Positions 16,567-25,956 of a stretch of DNA of 64,000 nucleotides are shown here, one piece after another; the stretch's first letter is position 1; each line of letters begins with the position of its first letter. The notes beneath the pieces were generated by a model. The model was not told the origin of the DNA, did no database searches, and worked only from the letters and a program-made list of their open reading frames with translations. The position numbers were made by a program, and so were the translations under genes. The stretch comes from Pseudomarimonas salicorniae (GTDB taxonomy: Bacteria > Pseudomonadota > Gammaproteobacteria > Xanthomonadales > Xanthomonadaceae), in contig NZ_JALNMH010000009.1 in the NCBI RefSeq assembly GCF_023156535.1, positions 173,633 through 237,632 of the forward strand, given 5' to 3'.

Positions 16567-19056
16567 TTAGTCGGTTGCAGACAGGAACTGCTGGTGGAAG
16601 CGCCCGGCGGCGACCGCGTAGGCGGCACGGGTCACCTTGCCGCTGCCCTCGAAGGCCGCGCGCACGGTGGGCTGCAGGTCGAACGGCCCCTGCACCAGCG
16701 AGAAGCGGGCATCGACCACGCCGGCGTCCAGCGCCAGCTGTACGTACCCGCGCAGATCGGCCGGGATCAGCGCGTCGTCGCTCAGGGTGATGCGCTGGTC
16801 GCCATACTGCACGCTGATCGGGCCACTGAAGTCGCGGGCAGCCTGCTGCAGGCCGAGGCTCTGCACCAGGGCGTAGGCCAGGTCATAGCGAAGCACGTCG
16901 CTGCCCGGCTTGAACTGTCCCCCGAGCAGGCGGATGACGCCGTCCTGGGTCTGGCTGAGGTCGCGCAGCGGCGCGGCGCTGGCCACCGCCGCCTCGGCAA
17001 AGGGATAGGCCGCGTGGCTGGTCGAGAGGTCGCTGAAGCTCGGCTGGCCGTTCAACGGCAGCGCCTGGCGGACGTTGGCGCCCATCACCAGATAGCGGGC
17101 CAGGTCGCTGCGCTTGAGCACGCTGTCGGGACGGAACTTGCGGTCCGAATGCCCGTCCACCAGGCGATAGCTGACCGCGTATTCGATGGCGCCGCGGGCC
17201 GGGTGGCTGCCGACGTCATCCATGCCGGTGAAGCCGGCGCTGTCGAGGAAGCTGACCTCGCCTTCAACCGGGCCAGGCAGCGCATAGCCGTTGGTGAGCC
17301 GCAGCGGATCCAGGGCAACGCCCGAGACCGAACCGATGCCGCGCACGCTCAGCGTCCAGGTGCCGGGCACGCCCGGGCCTCCGGTCACGGCGGTGCTGCC
17401 GAGCAGCGGCAGGGTGATGCTGGAGCCGTAGCGATTGCCCTCGGGATCGGTCAGCACGAGGGCGACGGTGTTCGCGTCGACCTCGGCGCGGGCCGCCACC
17501 CAGGCGGTCTGCGGGCCGACCTCGAAACGCATCACCTCGCTCTCGCCCACCGGCAGGAAGGTCAGCTCGAAGGGGAAGCTCGAGCCACCGGCCAGCTGGG
17601 CATTGGCGTTGAAGCTGCGGCGTGCATTGACCGTGGCGCCGTAGTCGCTGCGCAGGCCGGCGGCCGCGGCCACCGCGGCGTAGGCGTTGAGATGGCCCGC
17701 GCCGGCCTCCCACTCCAGCCGCCCTCCCATGTTGGTGGCGGTGCGCTCAAGCAGGTCGCGAACCTGGGACGGGGTCAGGTCGGGATTGGCCTCCAGCATC
17801 AGGGCGATCACGCCCGAGACGTGCGGGGTGGCCATCGAGGTTCCGCTGGACACGGTGTAATAAGGAAGGTGGTTCGGCGCGATCAGCGCCGCGTCGGTCT
17901 CGGCACTGAGCAGCGGAAGCGTACCGCTGAGCGCGCGGGTCGAGATGATGTCGACGCCCGGAGCGACGATGGTCGGTTCGTTGTAGTAGGTCCACTGGCT
18001 GCCATCGGGCATCGAGAAGCTGCCGCTCTCGCCGCGCTTGCCGCGCGAGGAGAAGTCGGTGAGCACGGCGTCCTTCTCGCTGGCGCCGACCGAGATCACC
18101 CACGGCGCCTGCGCGTAGGGGTTGTGGGTGTCCTCGCCAGGACCGTCGTTGCCGGCGGCAAAGACGTTGATGATGCCGCGCTTGTAGGCCTCGTAGGTGG
18201 CGATGTTGACCGGGTTGGTCGGATCGAACCTGCCCGAGCTGCCCCACGAATTGCTGACCACGCGGATCGGGTGGTCAAAGCGGAACTGGTTGTGCACCGC
18301 GTAGTCGATGCCGCCAACGGCGTCGAGGATCAGCAGCACACCGCCGGATCCGTAACCGACCAGGTCGGCGCCCGGGGCCACCCCACGGTGCAGGCCATTC
18401 GAACCGGCGCCGGTGCCGCCGATGGTGCCGGCGCAATGCGTGCCGTGCCCGGAACCGGTGTCGGTGTTGGGCTGGCCCTCGACGTAGCTGATCGGAAGCA
18501 GGCCGGAGTAGGCGGCGAGATTCGCCGCGGCCTGGACGTTCTCGACCACGTGACTGCCAAAGCGCAGGTCGGGGTTGGTGGCGTCGATGCCCGAATCGTT
18601 CACTACCACGGTGACGCCCTGGCCGCTGTAGGGAACGGCGCGGTTGAATTCCTGCGGGCGCTCGGCGACACGGGCGGCCCCGGTCAGCTGACGGGCCTCG
18701 TTGTTGAAGTAGCGCAGCGGCGCATTGAGGTGGATCGAGACCACGTCATCGCGCTGGGCGATCGCGGCGATCTCCGCCGGGGTGGCCAGCGCACCGGCGA
18801 TCGGCAGGCTGCGCATGGTGACGCCGCGCTCGATGCCGAGGGCGGCGAGATCGGCGACCTGTTCGGCGCTGAGCGGCCCGGAGTGGCCGTAGCTGATCAC
18901 CACCTCCAGTTCTTCCGTGGGCAGGGCCGAGCGCAGGCGCTGGCTGAGGTCGAGCCCGATGTCCGCGTCGGCAAGCGCTACTTGGCTGGTGAGCAGGGCG
19001 GCCAGGCTCAGCACCAGACGGCGGCGAACAGGGGAGTGGCGCGGGGATTCGGACAT
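16567..19056 (-). CDS. Secreted subtilisin-like serine protease (S8) with C-terminal SLH-like repeats
   Basis: An 829-residue secreted protease. Order: a basic signal peptide (1-29), an I9-like propeptide region (about 45-120), and a subtilase domain with catalytic D154 (VVVNDSGID), H204 (GSGHGTHCAG) and S407 (SSGTSMATPH), plus oxyanion Asn in AAGNDGP. A beta-sandwich region (480-610) follows, then a tail (about 640-820) whose stretches VSYRLVDGHSDRKFRPDS, LKRSDLARYLVMG and LIPADLRGYVQLALDAGVV read like S-layer homology repeats. Propeptide self-removal is expected. Transcribed away from the next secreted-protein gene. Confidence 0.88.
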   Translation of the reverse strand: MSESPRHSPVRRRLVLSLAALLTSQVALADADIGLDLSQRLRSALPTEELEVVISYGHSGPLSAEQVADLAALGIERGVTMRSLPIAGALATPAEIAAIAQRDDVVSIHLNAPLRYFNNEARQLTGAARVAERPQEFNRAVPYSGQGVTVVVNDSGIDATNPDLRFGSHVVENVQAAANLAAYSGLLPISYVEGQPNTDTGSGHGTHCAGTIGGTGAGSNGLHRGVAPGADLVGYGSGGVLLILDAVGGIDYAVHNQFRFDHPIRVVSNSWGSSGRFDPTNPVNIATYEAYKRGIINVFAAGNDGPGEDTHNPYAQAPWVISVGASEKDAVLTDFSSRGKRGESGSFSMPDGSQWTYYNEPTIVAPGVDIISTRALSGTLPLLSAETDAALIAPNHLPYYTVSSGTSMATPHVSGVIALMLEANPDLTPSQVRDLLERTATNMGGRLEWEAGAGHLNAYAAVAAAAGLRSDYGATVNARRSFNANAQLAGGSSFPFELTFLPVGESEVMRFEVGPQTAWVAARAEVDANTVALVLTDPEGNRYGSSITLPLLGSTAVTGGPGVPGTWTLSVRGIGSVSGVALDPLRLTNGYALPGPVEGEVSFLDSAGFTGMDDVGSHPARGAIEYAVSYRLVDGHSDRKFRPDSVLKRSDLARYLVMGANVRQALPLNGQPSFSDLSTSHAAYPFAEAAVASAAPLRDLSQTQDGVIRLLGGQFKPGSDVLRYDLAYALVQSLGLQQAARDFSGPISVQYGDQRITLSDDALIPADLRGYVQLALDAGVVDARFSLVQGPFDLQPTVRAAFEGSGKVTRAAYAVAAGRFHQQFLSATD

Positions 19057-19258
19057 CGGTTTTCGCTCAGTATCGGTTCAGGGCAGGCCCGCTCGGGCCC
19101 GGGGTCCGGATGACTGTGCGTGTCTGCCCGGGCCTGCTGAATCCGGCGCATCCCATGCGGCGCGTGGGTGAAACCCCCCATTCCTACCCACCGGCTGCGG
19201 GAGTAGAGTCGGTCGACGTTGCGGACCCCTCCAGTTCGTCCGCCGGGAGAGTTCCCCG

Positions 19259-20074
19259 ATGAAATCGCTGCAGACCCTGTTCGCCCTGCTTTGTTTCAGC
19301 CTCGCCGCTACTGCGCAGGCCGCGGTGCTGGTCACTGTGGCGGGGAAGAGCGCTACGGCCGAGATAGCGATCGCCGGCGTCGAAGCTGAACTGATCCTCA
19401 ACTTCAGCGATGTCGACCAACTCCAGGCCGGCAACCTCGGCATCTCCGCCCAGCTGGTGTCGGTGACCGATCCGGCCCTGCTCGCCCGACTGCCCGACGC
19501 CTCGTTGGCCAGCATTCCTGCAGCCCTGCCGCTGATGGTCACCGTCGAGCCGCCATCAGGGACCGGCTTCGCCCTGCGTGACACCGTGCGCGTCGAGCTG
19601 CATACGCATGCCCTGCCGTACACCGCGGGCAGCCATTTCCGCCTGTTCAAGGCTCCGCTTGGCGGGCAGTTCGTCGACATCACCGACGAGGTGGCGCCCG
19701 GCAGCGTGCGGACCCGCGGTACCACCGGCGGCTTTTCGCAGTTCCTCGTCCTGGTCGACCTGCGCAGCACCTCCAGCGTGATCGGCTCCAAGTTCGACGC
19801 CCTCCAGGCACGAGCCGCCGCCGCGCCATCCGCGCTGCGCGGCGATCTGCTGCAACAGCTGGCTGATGCGCGTAGCGCCGCGGACTCCGGCCAGCACGCA
19901 GCGGCCATCGCGGCGCTGGACGCGTTCCGGGCCCAGGTATCTTCCGAGGCCGGACTTGGCCTGGGCAACGAGTGGACCCCGTCGCAGCGCAGCGGCAATC
20001 TTGCCGGCGAGCTGCTGGCCGGCGCCTCAAGCCTCGTCTACAGCATCGGCTATCGACGCGACTACGGCGACTGA
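19259..20074 (+). CDS. Secreted protein of unknown function
   Basis: A 271-residue protein with a signal peptide (MKSLQTLFALLCFSLAATAQ, cleavage near AQA-AV). Residues 25-160 look like beta strands; residues 175-225 are alanine-rich and helical (QARAAAAPSALRGDLLQQLA), possibly coiled coil. No catalytic motif or cysteine pair is apparent. GGGAGAG before the ATG supports the start. It lies 66 bp upstream of the FHA-GAF operon on the same strand and might belong to it. Confidence 0.65.
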   Translation: MKSLQTLFALLCFSLAATAQAAVLVTVAGKSATAEIAIAGVEAELILNFSDVDQLQAGNLGISAQLVSVTDPALLARLPDASLASIPAALPLMVTVEPPSGTGFALRDTVRVELHTHALPYTAGSHFRLFKAPLGGQFVDITDEVAPGSVRTRGTTGGFSQFLVLVDLRSTSSVIGSKFDALQARAAAAPSALRGDLLQQLADARSAADSGQHAAAIAALDAFRAQVSSEAGLGLGNEWTPSQRSGNLAGELLAGASSLVYSIGYRRDYGD

Positions 20075-20140
20075 AACGTCCCCGCCGGGAGGTGCGCCAC
20101 CTCGCAGGGAGGGCGAATCGCACGGGTGTATGATCGGGCC

Positions 20141-21031
20141 ATGCCCGCCCGCATCGTCGCGCACCTGCCCGAAGGTCCCGCCGTGGAGTCATGGGTCGCC
20201 GACGGCGACTCCTGTCTCGTCGGGCGCGCGGCGCATTGCACCCTGGTGCTGCGTCACCCCTCGGTTTCCCGCGAACATCTGCTCATCGAGTCGCAGCCGA
20301 CATGGCGCGTAGCCAATCGCTCGAACAAGAACGGCACCCAGCTCGACGGCCGCCCCGTGGACAGCGCGCCGCTCACTTCGCACCACTGGCTGCAGCTTGG
20401 TGACGTCACCTGCGAGTTCCAGCCCTGCGGTCAGTCCGGCCTCGATGCCGCCCGTGCCAGCCAGCGGCAGCGCCAGCAGCACTCCACGGCGATCGGCGAA
20501 GAGCTGGCCGCGCGCTTCGACAAGGCCGGCGGCGTCGAGGGCGTCTCCCCGGACCTGCTCGACGCGACGCTTCAGGCGGTGATCCAGCTGGCCGAGTGCG
20601 AGCGTGGTTTCCTGCTGCTGCGCGATGGAGACGGATGGCGCGTCGCGGCGCAACACGATGCCCCCGCCGGGAACCCTGGCCCGGGCCTGCAGGAATTCTC
20701 CGGCAGCCATACGGCGATCCGGCTCGCCTGTGAGCGCGGCGAGCCGGTGGTGATCAACGATGCCCGCGGCGATCCGCGCACCCGGCGCCAGGCATCCGTG
20801 CTGGAGGCCGGCATCCGCAGCCTGCTGGCCCTGCCCCTGCAGGGCCCCTCGGGCGTGGTGGCCGCGCTGTACGTCGACCGCCGCGAGCTCGGCCATCCAC
20901 TGACCGAGTTCGATGTCGGGCTGGCCGCGGCCTTCGCCGAACGCGCTGCGGTGTGGCTCGCCGCCCGCGACGCGATGAGCCTGCTCAAGCAGCTGCCGCG
21001 CTGGGAGTCCGGCGACGCGGAAGCCGCATGA
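20141..21031 (+). CDS. FHA- and GAF-domain signalling protein
   Basis: A 296-residue cytosolic protein. Residues about 15-90 form an FHA domain, which binds phosphothreonine: CLVGRAAHC, HPSVSREHLLI and NKNGTQLDG carry the conserved Gly-Arg, Ser-x-x-His and Asn-Gly positions. Residues about 130-280 form a GAF domain (ECERGFLLLRDGDGW, RSLLALPLQGPSGVVAALYVDR), a small-molecule sensor fold. The ATG at 20141 is chosen over a GTG 15 bases upstream. Its stop overlaps the kinase start (ATGA), so it is a likely partner or substrate of that kinase. Confidence 0.88.
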   Translation: MPARIVAHLPEGPAVESWVADGDSCLVGRAAHCTLVLRHPSVSREHLLIESQPTWRVANRSNKNGTQLDGRPVDSAPLTSHHWLQLGDVTCEFQPCGQSGLDAARASQRQRQQHSTAIGEELAARFDKAGGVEGVSPDLLDATLQAVIQLAECERGFLLLRDGDGWRVAAQHDAPAGNPGPGLQEFSGSHTAIRLACERGEPVVINDARGDPRTRRQASVLEAGIRSLLALPLQGPSGVVAALYVDRRELGHPLTEFDVGLAAAFAERAAVWLAARDAMSLLKQLPRWESGDAEAA

Positions 21032-24000
21032 ACGGCCCCGCCGGCGGCGAGGACGCGCCCACCGTCACGGCCGACCAGAGCGCGCGGATCCTGCCGCCGG
21101 GCACGCGTCTTGGCGGCCGCTACCGTCTCGATGGCGTGCTCGGCATCGGCGGCATGGGCGTGGTCTACCGCGCCCATGACGAGGCCCTCGACGTGCCGGT
21201 GGCGGTGAAGCTGCTGCGCGCGGAGATCTCCGCGCGTCCCGAAGCCTTCGAGCGCTTCCGTCAGGAGGTGCTGCTCGCCCGGCAGGTCTCGCATCCCGCC
21301 GTCCTGCGCATCCACGACATCGCCCGCGAGGGCGAGGACTGGCTGATCAGCATGGAACTGGTCGAGGGCGAGGCCCTCGACCGCCGGCTGGCCCGGGAGG
21401 GCCCGATGCCGGTCGAGGAGTCGGTCCGCATCGCCATCGAGGTCGCCGAGGGGCTGGCCGTGGCGCATCGCCAGGGCGTCGTGCATCGTGATCTCAAGCC
21501 GTCGAACCTGCTGCTCGATCAGGACGGCCACGCGCGCATCGCGGACTTCGGCATCGCCCGTTCGCTGCGCAGCAGCGGACTGACCCGCGCCGGCCAGGTC
21601 ATCGGCACGCCGGATTACCTCTCCCCCGAGCAGTCCCGCGGATATCCGGTGGACGCCCGCAGCGACCTGTTCGCCCTCGGCGTGGTGCTCTTCGAGATGC
21701 TCACCGGGCAGCTGCCCTTCGCCGGACAGACCGCCAATGAGCTCTTCACCCAGCGGATCGCCGGTCACAACATACCGCTTCGCCGACTGCGTCCCGACGC
21801 GCCGGCCTGGCTGGAGCGGCTGATCCAGCGCCTGCTGCGCGCTCAGCCCGGGCAGCGCCTGCAGGACGCGGAGTCGGTGGTTGCGGCGCTTCGCAATCGC
21901 CGCGTCGGGCCGGACTGGGCGCAATGGCGGCGGCGCCTGGTAGGCGGGGGGTTGGCGGCCGCGCTGGTTGCAGCCGCTGGCTGGCTGGGACTCGCTGCCC
22001 TGCCCGATGCGCCGCTCGCCGAGGCCCGGCGCAGCGTGGTCCTGCCACTCGCCAACGCGGGGCTGCTCGATGCCGCTGCCGCCCGTGCGCTGGCCCACCG
22101 CCTGCGCCTGCAGCTGGCGGCGGGCAAGGGCCTGGCTGTGGTCGACAGCCAGCGCAGCGATCACGTTTTCGAGCGCTTGCCGACGCCAAGGGAAGGCCCA
22201 CCCTGGCGGACCGAATGGGCCACCGAACTGCCTGCGGAACGCTGGCTGGCGATCAGCCTGCACCCGGTCGAGGGCGGTGTGCTGGCGCAGGCGCAGTGGC
22301 TCGGCGCTGGCGGGCGCGCGCAGGCTGCGCCGCAGAGCTTTCGCGCGGCCGATGCACCGTCGGCCTGGAGCGGGCTGACCGCCCTGTTGCTGGATGGCGC
22401 TGCGCCGCCGCTCCCCGCGATGTCCTCGATGAATGCGCTGGGCGAGGCCATCGAGGCGCGTCTGCGCGGCCGAGTGGAAAACGCCACCGAGGCGCTCGAC
22501 CAGGCGCTGCGCGAGGGCCCGGAGAACGACAGCGCCGCCGCCACGCTGCTCGAACTGGGCCTTGCCATGGGCGATGCCGGCGTTGCCACCCGCGGGCTGG
22601 CGGCGCTGGGCGCACCCGGGGACGCCTGGCTCCGCGCGCTGGCTGCGCGGCAGCGGGGCGAGACCGAGGTGGCGATCAGCGCCTTGAGGACCTGGCTGTC
22701 GGATCGACCCGACGATGCCCGGGCGCGCTGGCAACTGGCCGAGGCGCTGTCCGCTATCGGCGAACTGGACGCCGCAGAGGCCGAAGTACTCGCCGGCCTG
22801 GCCGTCGATGAGGGCGACGCGCGGGGCTGGTTCCTGCGCGGCAAGCTGGCCATCCTGCGTGGCGACATGCGGCCCGCGGTCGATGATTACCTGGTGCGCG
22901 CCGTCCTGCTTGCCAAGCGTGACCGCGACCGCTTCGCCGAAGCCGAGGCGGTGAACGCGCTGGGCGTGGCCTATGCCCGGCTCGGCCAGATGGGCGATGC
23001 CGAGCAGCAGTATCGCCGCGCGCTGGAGCTGCGCCAGTCGATCGGTCACCGACGCGGGATCGCCAGCAGCCTCCGCAACGTGGCCCAGCTGGCGATGATC
23101 CAGGGGCGCGGCGATGAGGCTGCCACCCTGCTCGAGCAGGCACGGACGCTGTTTGCCCTGCTCGAGGATCGCGCCGGGCTTGCCGCCATCGACAACGAAC
23201 TGGGCCTGCTGGCCGAGGAGCGCGGCGACTATCCTGCGGCGCTGGCGGCCTATCGCGCGGCGCTTCGCGGGCGCGAAGCGCTCGGTGACCGCCTCGGCAT
23301 CGCCGAGAGCCTGAACAACCTCGGCTTCGCCCAATACCAGCTTGGCGACTACGACAGTGCCCGGGTCTACTGGCAGCAGGCGCTCGACGGCTTTGCCACC
23401 CTCGGCGACCGGGCCGGGCAGATCCGCGCGCGGCAGAACCTCGGGCTGCTGGAAACCGTGCGCGGCCGCTGGCAGCGCGCCAGCGAACTGCTCGAGGACT
23501 CGCTGCGCGAGGCCACCGACCAGCAGCTGACCGAGGAGCGCGCGGTCAGCCTGCGGAACCTCGCAGAACTGGCCCTGCTGCAAGGCGACATCGCCCGCGC
23601 CCTGTCCCGCATCGAAGAGGCCCGAAAGGGCTTCGCCGAGCGCGAGGACGCACGTGGGCTGGTCGACCTGTCCTTGCTTGAGGTCCGCGCCCAGCTGGTC
23701 GCCGGGCGCCATGACGCGGCCCGCTCGCAGCTGGAAGCGCTGTCCGCCGATCTCGACTCGGCCTCGTCGGAGCAGCAGGCCATCGCCCTGCTGCTGGGCG
23801 CCGAACTGGCGCTGGCCGAGGGCCGGCCCGAGGACGCGACCCGGGCCCTCGAACGCGCGATGCCGCACGCCCGGGCTTCGGGGGTGGCCCTGCTCTCACG
23901 CATGATCGAGGCGCTGAGAAATCCGTTCGATCCCGCGCTCGCCCAAGCGCTCGCCCAGTTCGACCATCGCCCCTTGCATTGGCTGTGGCAGCAACAGAAG

Positions 24001-24246
24001 CTGCGCCGGGCCGGCGACCGAGAGCTCGTGGACATTGCCTACGCCGAGGCACGCGAGGAGCTGCAACGACTCCCCGGCCACCTCGCCAGCCTTCCCCTTC
24101 ATCGGCTGGCGGCGCAGCGGCTGCTGGAGTTCGGCGACGGCCCGGCCGCCGAACAGGCTGAACGCGCCGCGCTGGAGGCGCGTGCCGCGCTGCAGTCGCA
24201 GCTGCCGGCAACCTGGGCCGATCCTCCGCAGGCCGCCGAACGATGA
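21028..24246 (+). CDS. Transmembrane serine/threonine protein kinase with TPR repeats
   Basis: A 1072-residue protein. Residues 30-290 are a Hanks-type kinase with Gly loop GVLGIGGMGVV (36-46), ATP lysine K61 (VAVK), catalytic HRDLKPSN (153-160), DFG (173-175) and GTPDYLSPEQ, all intact, so activity is expected. A single transmembrane helix follows (about 304-325). The next 120 residues (SVVLPLANAG...) resemble the TolB-like domain often found after such kinases, and residues about 480-1050 hold many TPR-like helical pairs (NALGVAYARLGQMGDAEQQY). If the helix spans the membrane, the TPR part is periplasmic. It overlaps its neighbours by 4 bp on both sides. Confidence 0.9.
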   Translation: MNGPAGGEDAPTVTADQSARILPPGTRLGGRYRLDGVLGIGGMGVVYRAHDEALDVPVAVKLLRAEISARPEAFERFRQEVLLARQVSHPAVLRIHDIAREGEDWLISMELVEGEALDRRLAREGPMPVEESVRIAIEVAEGLAVAHRQGVVHRDLKPSNLLLDQDGHARIADFGIARSLRSSGLTRAGQVIGTPDYLSPEQSRGYPVDARSDLFALGVVLFEMLTGQLPFAGQTANELFTQRIAGHNIPLRRLRPDAPAWLERLIQRLLRAQPGQRLQDAESVVAALRNRRVGPDWAQWRRRLVGGGLAAALVAAAGWLGLAALPDAPLAEARRSVVLPLANAGLLDAAAARALAHRLRLQLAAGKGLAVVDSQRSDHVFERLPTPREGPPWRTEWATELPAERWLAISLHPVEGGVLAQAQWLGAGGRAQAAPQSFRAADAPSAWSGLTALLLDGAAPPLPAMSSMNALGEAIEARLRGRVENATEALDQALREGPENDSAAATLLELGLAMGDAGVATRGLAALGAPGDAWLRALAARQRGETEVAISALRTWLSDRPDDARARWQLAEALSAIGELDAAEAEVLAGLAVDEGDARGWFLRGKLAILRGDMRPAVDDYLVRAVLLAKRDRDRFAEAEAVNALGVAYARLGQMGDAEQQYRRALELRQSIGHRRGIASSLRNVAQLAMIQGRGDEAATLLEQARTLFALLEDRAGLAAIDNELGLLAEERGDYPAALAAYRAALRGREALGDRLGIAESLNNLGFAQYQLGDYDSARVYWQQALDGFATLGDRAGQIRARQNLGLLETVRGRWQRASELLEDSLREATDQQLTEERAVSLRNLAELALLQGDIARALSRIEEARKGFAEREDARGLVDLSLLEVRAQLVAGRHDAARSQLEALSADLDSASSEQQAIALLLGAELALAEGRPEDATRALERAMPHARASGVALLSRMIEALRNPFDPALAQALAQFDHRPLHWLWQQQKLRRAGDRELVDIAYAEAREELQRLPGHLASLPLHRLAAQRLLEFGDGPAAEQAERAALEARAALQSQLPATWADPPQAAER

Positions 24247-24995
24247 GCAGCTCCGCCGACGATGTGGCCGCGCTCGATGCGCTGCGCCGCGACTACCAGC
24301 GCCTGCTGCAGCGTCTCGAGGCCAACCAGCAGACCTTCAACCGCCTGGCCCGCTCGGTCTATCAGGTGCAGGAGGACGAGCGCCGCCGGCTGGCCCGCGA
24401 GCTGCACGACGGGCTCGGCCAGAACCTGACAGCGCTTTCCCACCTGCTGGGCATGCTCGCCGACGGCCTGCCGGACAGCGCCGAGCCGCAGCGCCAGCTC
24501 GCCAGGCAGGCTCTGGAGGTCTGTCGAGGGACGCTCGAGGACACCCGCCAGCTCTCGCGCCTGCTGCGCCCACAGATCCTCGATGATCTGGGCCTGGTCG
24601 CTGCCCTGCGCTGGCTCTGCCGCAGCATGCAGGCATCGGCGGGCATCACCTGCACGCTCGAGGCCGATGGCGAATGGCGTGCCGACAGCGAGATCGAGAC
24701 CGTGCTGTTCCGTGTCGCCCAGGAGGGCCTGACCAATGCGGTGCGCCACTCGGGCGCGTCCTGCGTGGCCCTGCGCGTGCATGTTACCGGCCCCATGGTG
24801 GAACTGGAAGTTCAGGACGACGGTAACGGGCCGGGCAGCCGCGATCTGTTCGGGGGAGGAGGTGGTCTCAGCGGCCTGCGCGAACGCCTGCGCCTCCACG
24901 ACGGACAGCTGCTGGTGCGCGCGGCCCAGCCTCAGGGCCTGCGCCTGCTGGCGCGCCTGCCATTGCCACCGCAGGCGCCGGGAGGCGCACAATAG
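24243..24995 (+). CDS. Soluble NarX-type histidine kinase (HisKA_3)
   Basis: A 250-residue kinase with no transmembrane segment. An N-terminal coiled coil (1-40) leads to the HisKA_3 dimerisation helix LARELHDGLGQNLTALS with H55 as phosphorylation site, then LLRPQILDDLGLVAALRW and an ATPase domain (VAQEGLTNAVRHS, DDGNGPG, GLSGLRERL). Lacking a sensor domain, it must take its input from a partner, most simply the Ser/Thr kinase or the FHA-GAF protein encoded upstream. Confidence 0.9.
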   Translation: MSSSADDVAALDALRRDYQRLLQRLEANQQTFNRLARSVYQVQEDERRRLARELHDGLGQNLTALSHLLGMLADGLPDSAEPQRQLARQALEVCRGTLEDTRQLSRLLRPQILDDLGLVAALRWLCRSMQASAGITCTLEADGEWRADSEIETVLFRVAQEGLTNAVRHSGASCVALRVHVTGPMVELEVQDDGNGPGSRDLFGGGGGLSGLRERLRLHDGQLLVRAAQPQGLRLLARLPLPPQAPGGAQ

Positions 24996-24999
24996 GGCC

Positions 25000-25659
25000 A
25001 TGATGGGTCCGATCACCCTTGTCGTTGCCGACGATCACCGACTGGTCCGCGAGAGCCTGGTCACGGTGCTGACTGCCAGCGGCGAATGCCGCGTTCTGGG
25101 CCAGGCCGGCAATGGCCCCGAGGCGGTGCGCGAGGTGGTGGCCCACCAGCCACGGGTGGCCATCATCGACATCTCGATGCCCGGCCTGAACGGGATCGAG
25201 GTCGTGCGCCGGTTGCGCCAGGAAGCGCCGGCTACCCGGTGTCTGGTGCTGACCATGCACGAGGAGGAGGAATACCTACTGCAGATGGTTCGCGCTGGCG
25301 CGGCCGGCTACATGGTCAAGGACCGGCCGGCCATCGAGCTGCTCGAAGCCGTGCGCCAGGTGGCCAACGGTCGGGCCCATTTCGGACCTGAGGCGGCGCG
25401 CATCCTCGCCGAGCAGGTGCACCGGCCGGAGCACGCCGGCGAGGACCCCTACGGCACGCTCACCAATCGCGAGCGCGAGGTCTTCCATCTGGTGGTCGAA
25501 GGTTGCACCACCAAGGAGATCGCCCGACGGCTGGAGATCAGCGTGAAAACCGCCGAGAACCACCGGGGCAAGGTGATGGCCAAGCTCGGCGCACGCAACA
25601 GCGCCGAGATCGTGCGCTACGCAGCGCGCAAGGGGCTGATCGACCGCACGGCCGACTAG
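25000..25659 (+). CDS. LuxR/NarL-family response regulator
   Basis: A 219-residue regulator with a receiver domain (acidic pair VADDHR, phospho-acceptor D57 in IIDISMPGLNG, K in YMVKDRP) and a LuxR helix-turn-helix (LTNREREVFHLVVEG, TTKEIARRLEISVKTAENH). It is the output of the operon that starts at 20141; the gap after the kinase is 4 bp. Two adjacent ATGs (25000, 25003) are possible starts. A hairpin follows 24 bp after the stop. Confidence 0.92.
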   Translation: MMGPITLVVADDHRLVRESLVTVLTASGECRVLGQAGNGPEAVREVVAHQPRVAIIDISMPGLNGIEVVRRLRQEAPATRCLVLTMHEEEEYLLQMVRAGAAGYMVKDRPAIELLEAVRQVANGRAHFGPEAARILAEQVHRPEHAGEDPYGTLTNREREVFHLVVEGCTTKEIARRLEISVKTAENHRGKVMAKLGARNSAEIVRYAARKGLIDRTAD

Positions 25660-25682
25660 CCGCGGAGCACCCCCGGAAACGA

Positions 25683-25733
25683 CGACGCCGGCACGAGGCC
25701 GGCGTCGAAGTCGCGGTGGCCGCCTAAGCGGCC
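25683..25733. terminator. Convergent terminator hairpins
   Basis: Two hairpins between convergent genes: CGACGCCGGC-ACGAG-GCCGGCGTCG (25683-25707) and GGCCGC-CTAA-GCGGCC (25718-25733). On the minus strand the first is followed by TCGTTTCC, so it best serves the cold-shock gene; it may also end the regulator transcript. Confidence 0.65.
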
Positions 25734-25746
25734 CGCGGAAGCTGGA

Positions 25747-25956
25747 TCAGGCCACTTCGACCTGATCAGCCTGCATGCCCTTCTGGCCCTGGACGGCGAC
25801 GAAGGTCACCTTCTGGCCTTCCTGCAGGGACTTGAAGCCCGAGCCCTGGATTGCGCGGAAGTGGACGAACAGGTCCGGACCGGACTCCGGGGTGATGAAC
25901 CCGAAACCCTTGGCGTCGTTGAACCACTTGACGGTACCGCTCTGACGATTCGACAT
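25747..25956 (-). CDS. Cold-shock domain protein (CspA family)
   Basis: A 69-residue single-stranded nucleic acid-binding protein acting as an RNA chaperone. Both RNP motifs are present: KGFGFI (RNP1) and DLFVHF (RNP2), within [20 protein letters not shown] and onward. Full length for the family. AAGGAG precedes the start with an 8-9 base spacer. The long upstream gap (241 bp) fits the extended leader typical of cold-shock mRNAs. Confidence 0.95.
   Translation of the reverse strand: MSNRQSGTVKWFNDAKGFGFITPESGPDLFVHFRAIQGSGFKSLQEGQKVTFVAVQGQKGMQADQVEVA

Noticed and set aside
16477..19113. Long open frame on the plus strand opposite the subtilase
   Set aside because: Shadow of a conserved protease gene with an intact catalytic triad.
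20572..23868. Long open frame (about 1098 codons) on the minus strand opposite the Ser/Thr kinase
   Set aside because: It mirrors the GC-rich codon pattern of the kinase gene, has no recognisable motif, and the plus-strand protein has clear catalytic motifs.
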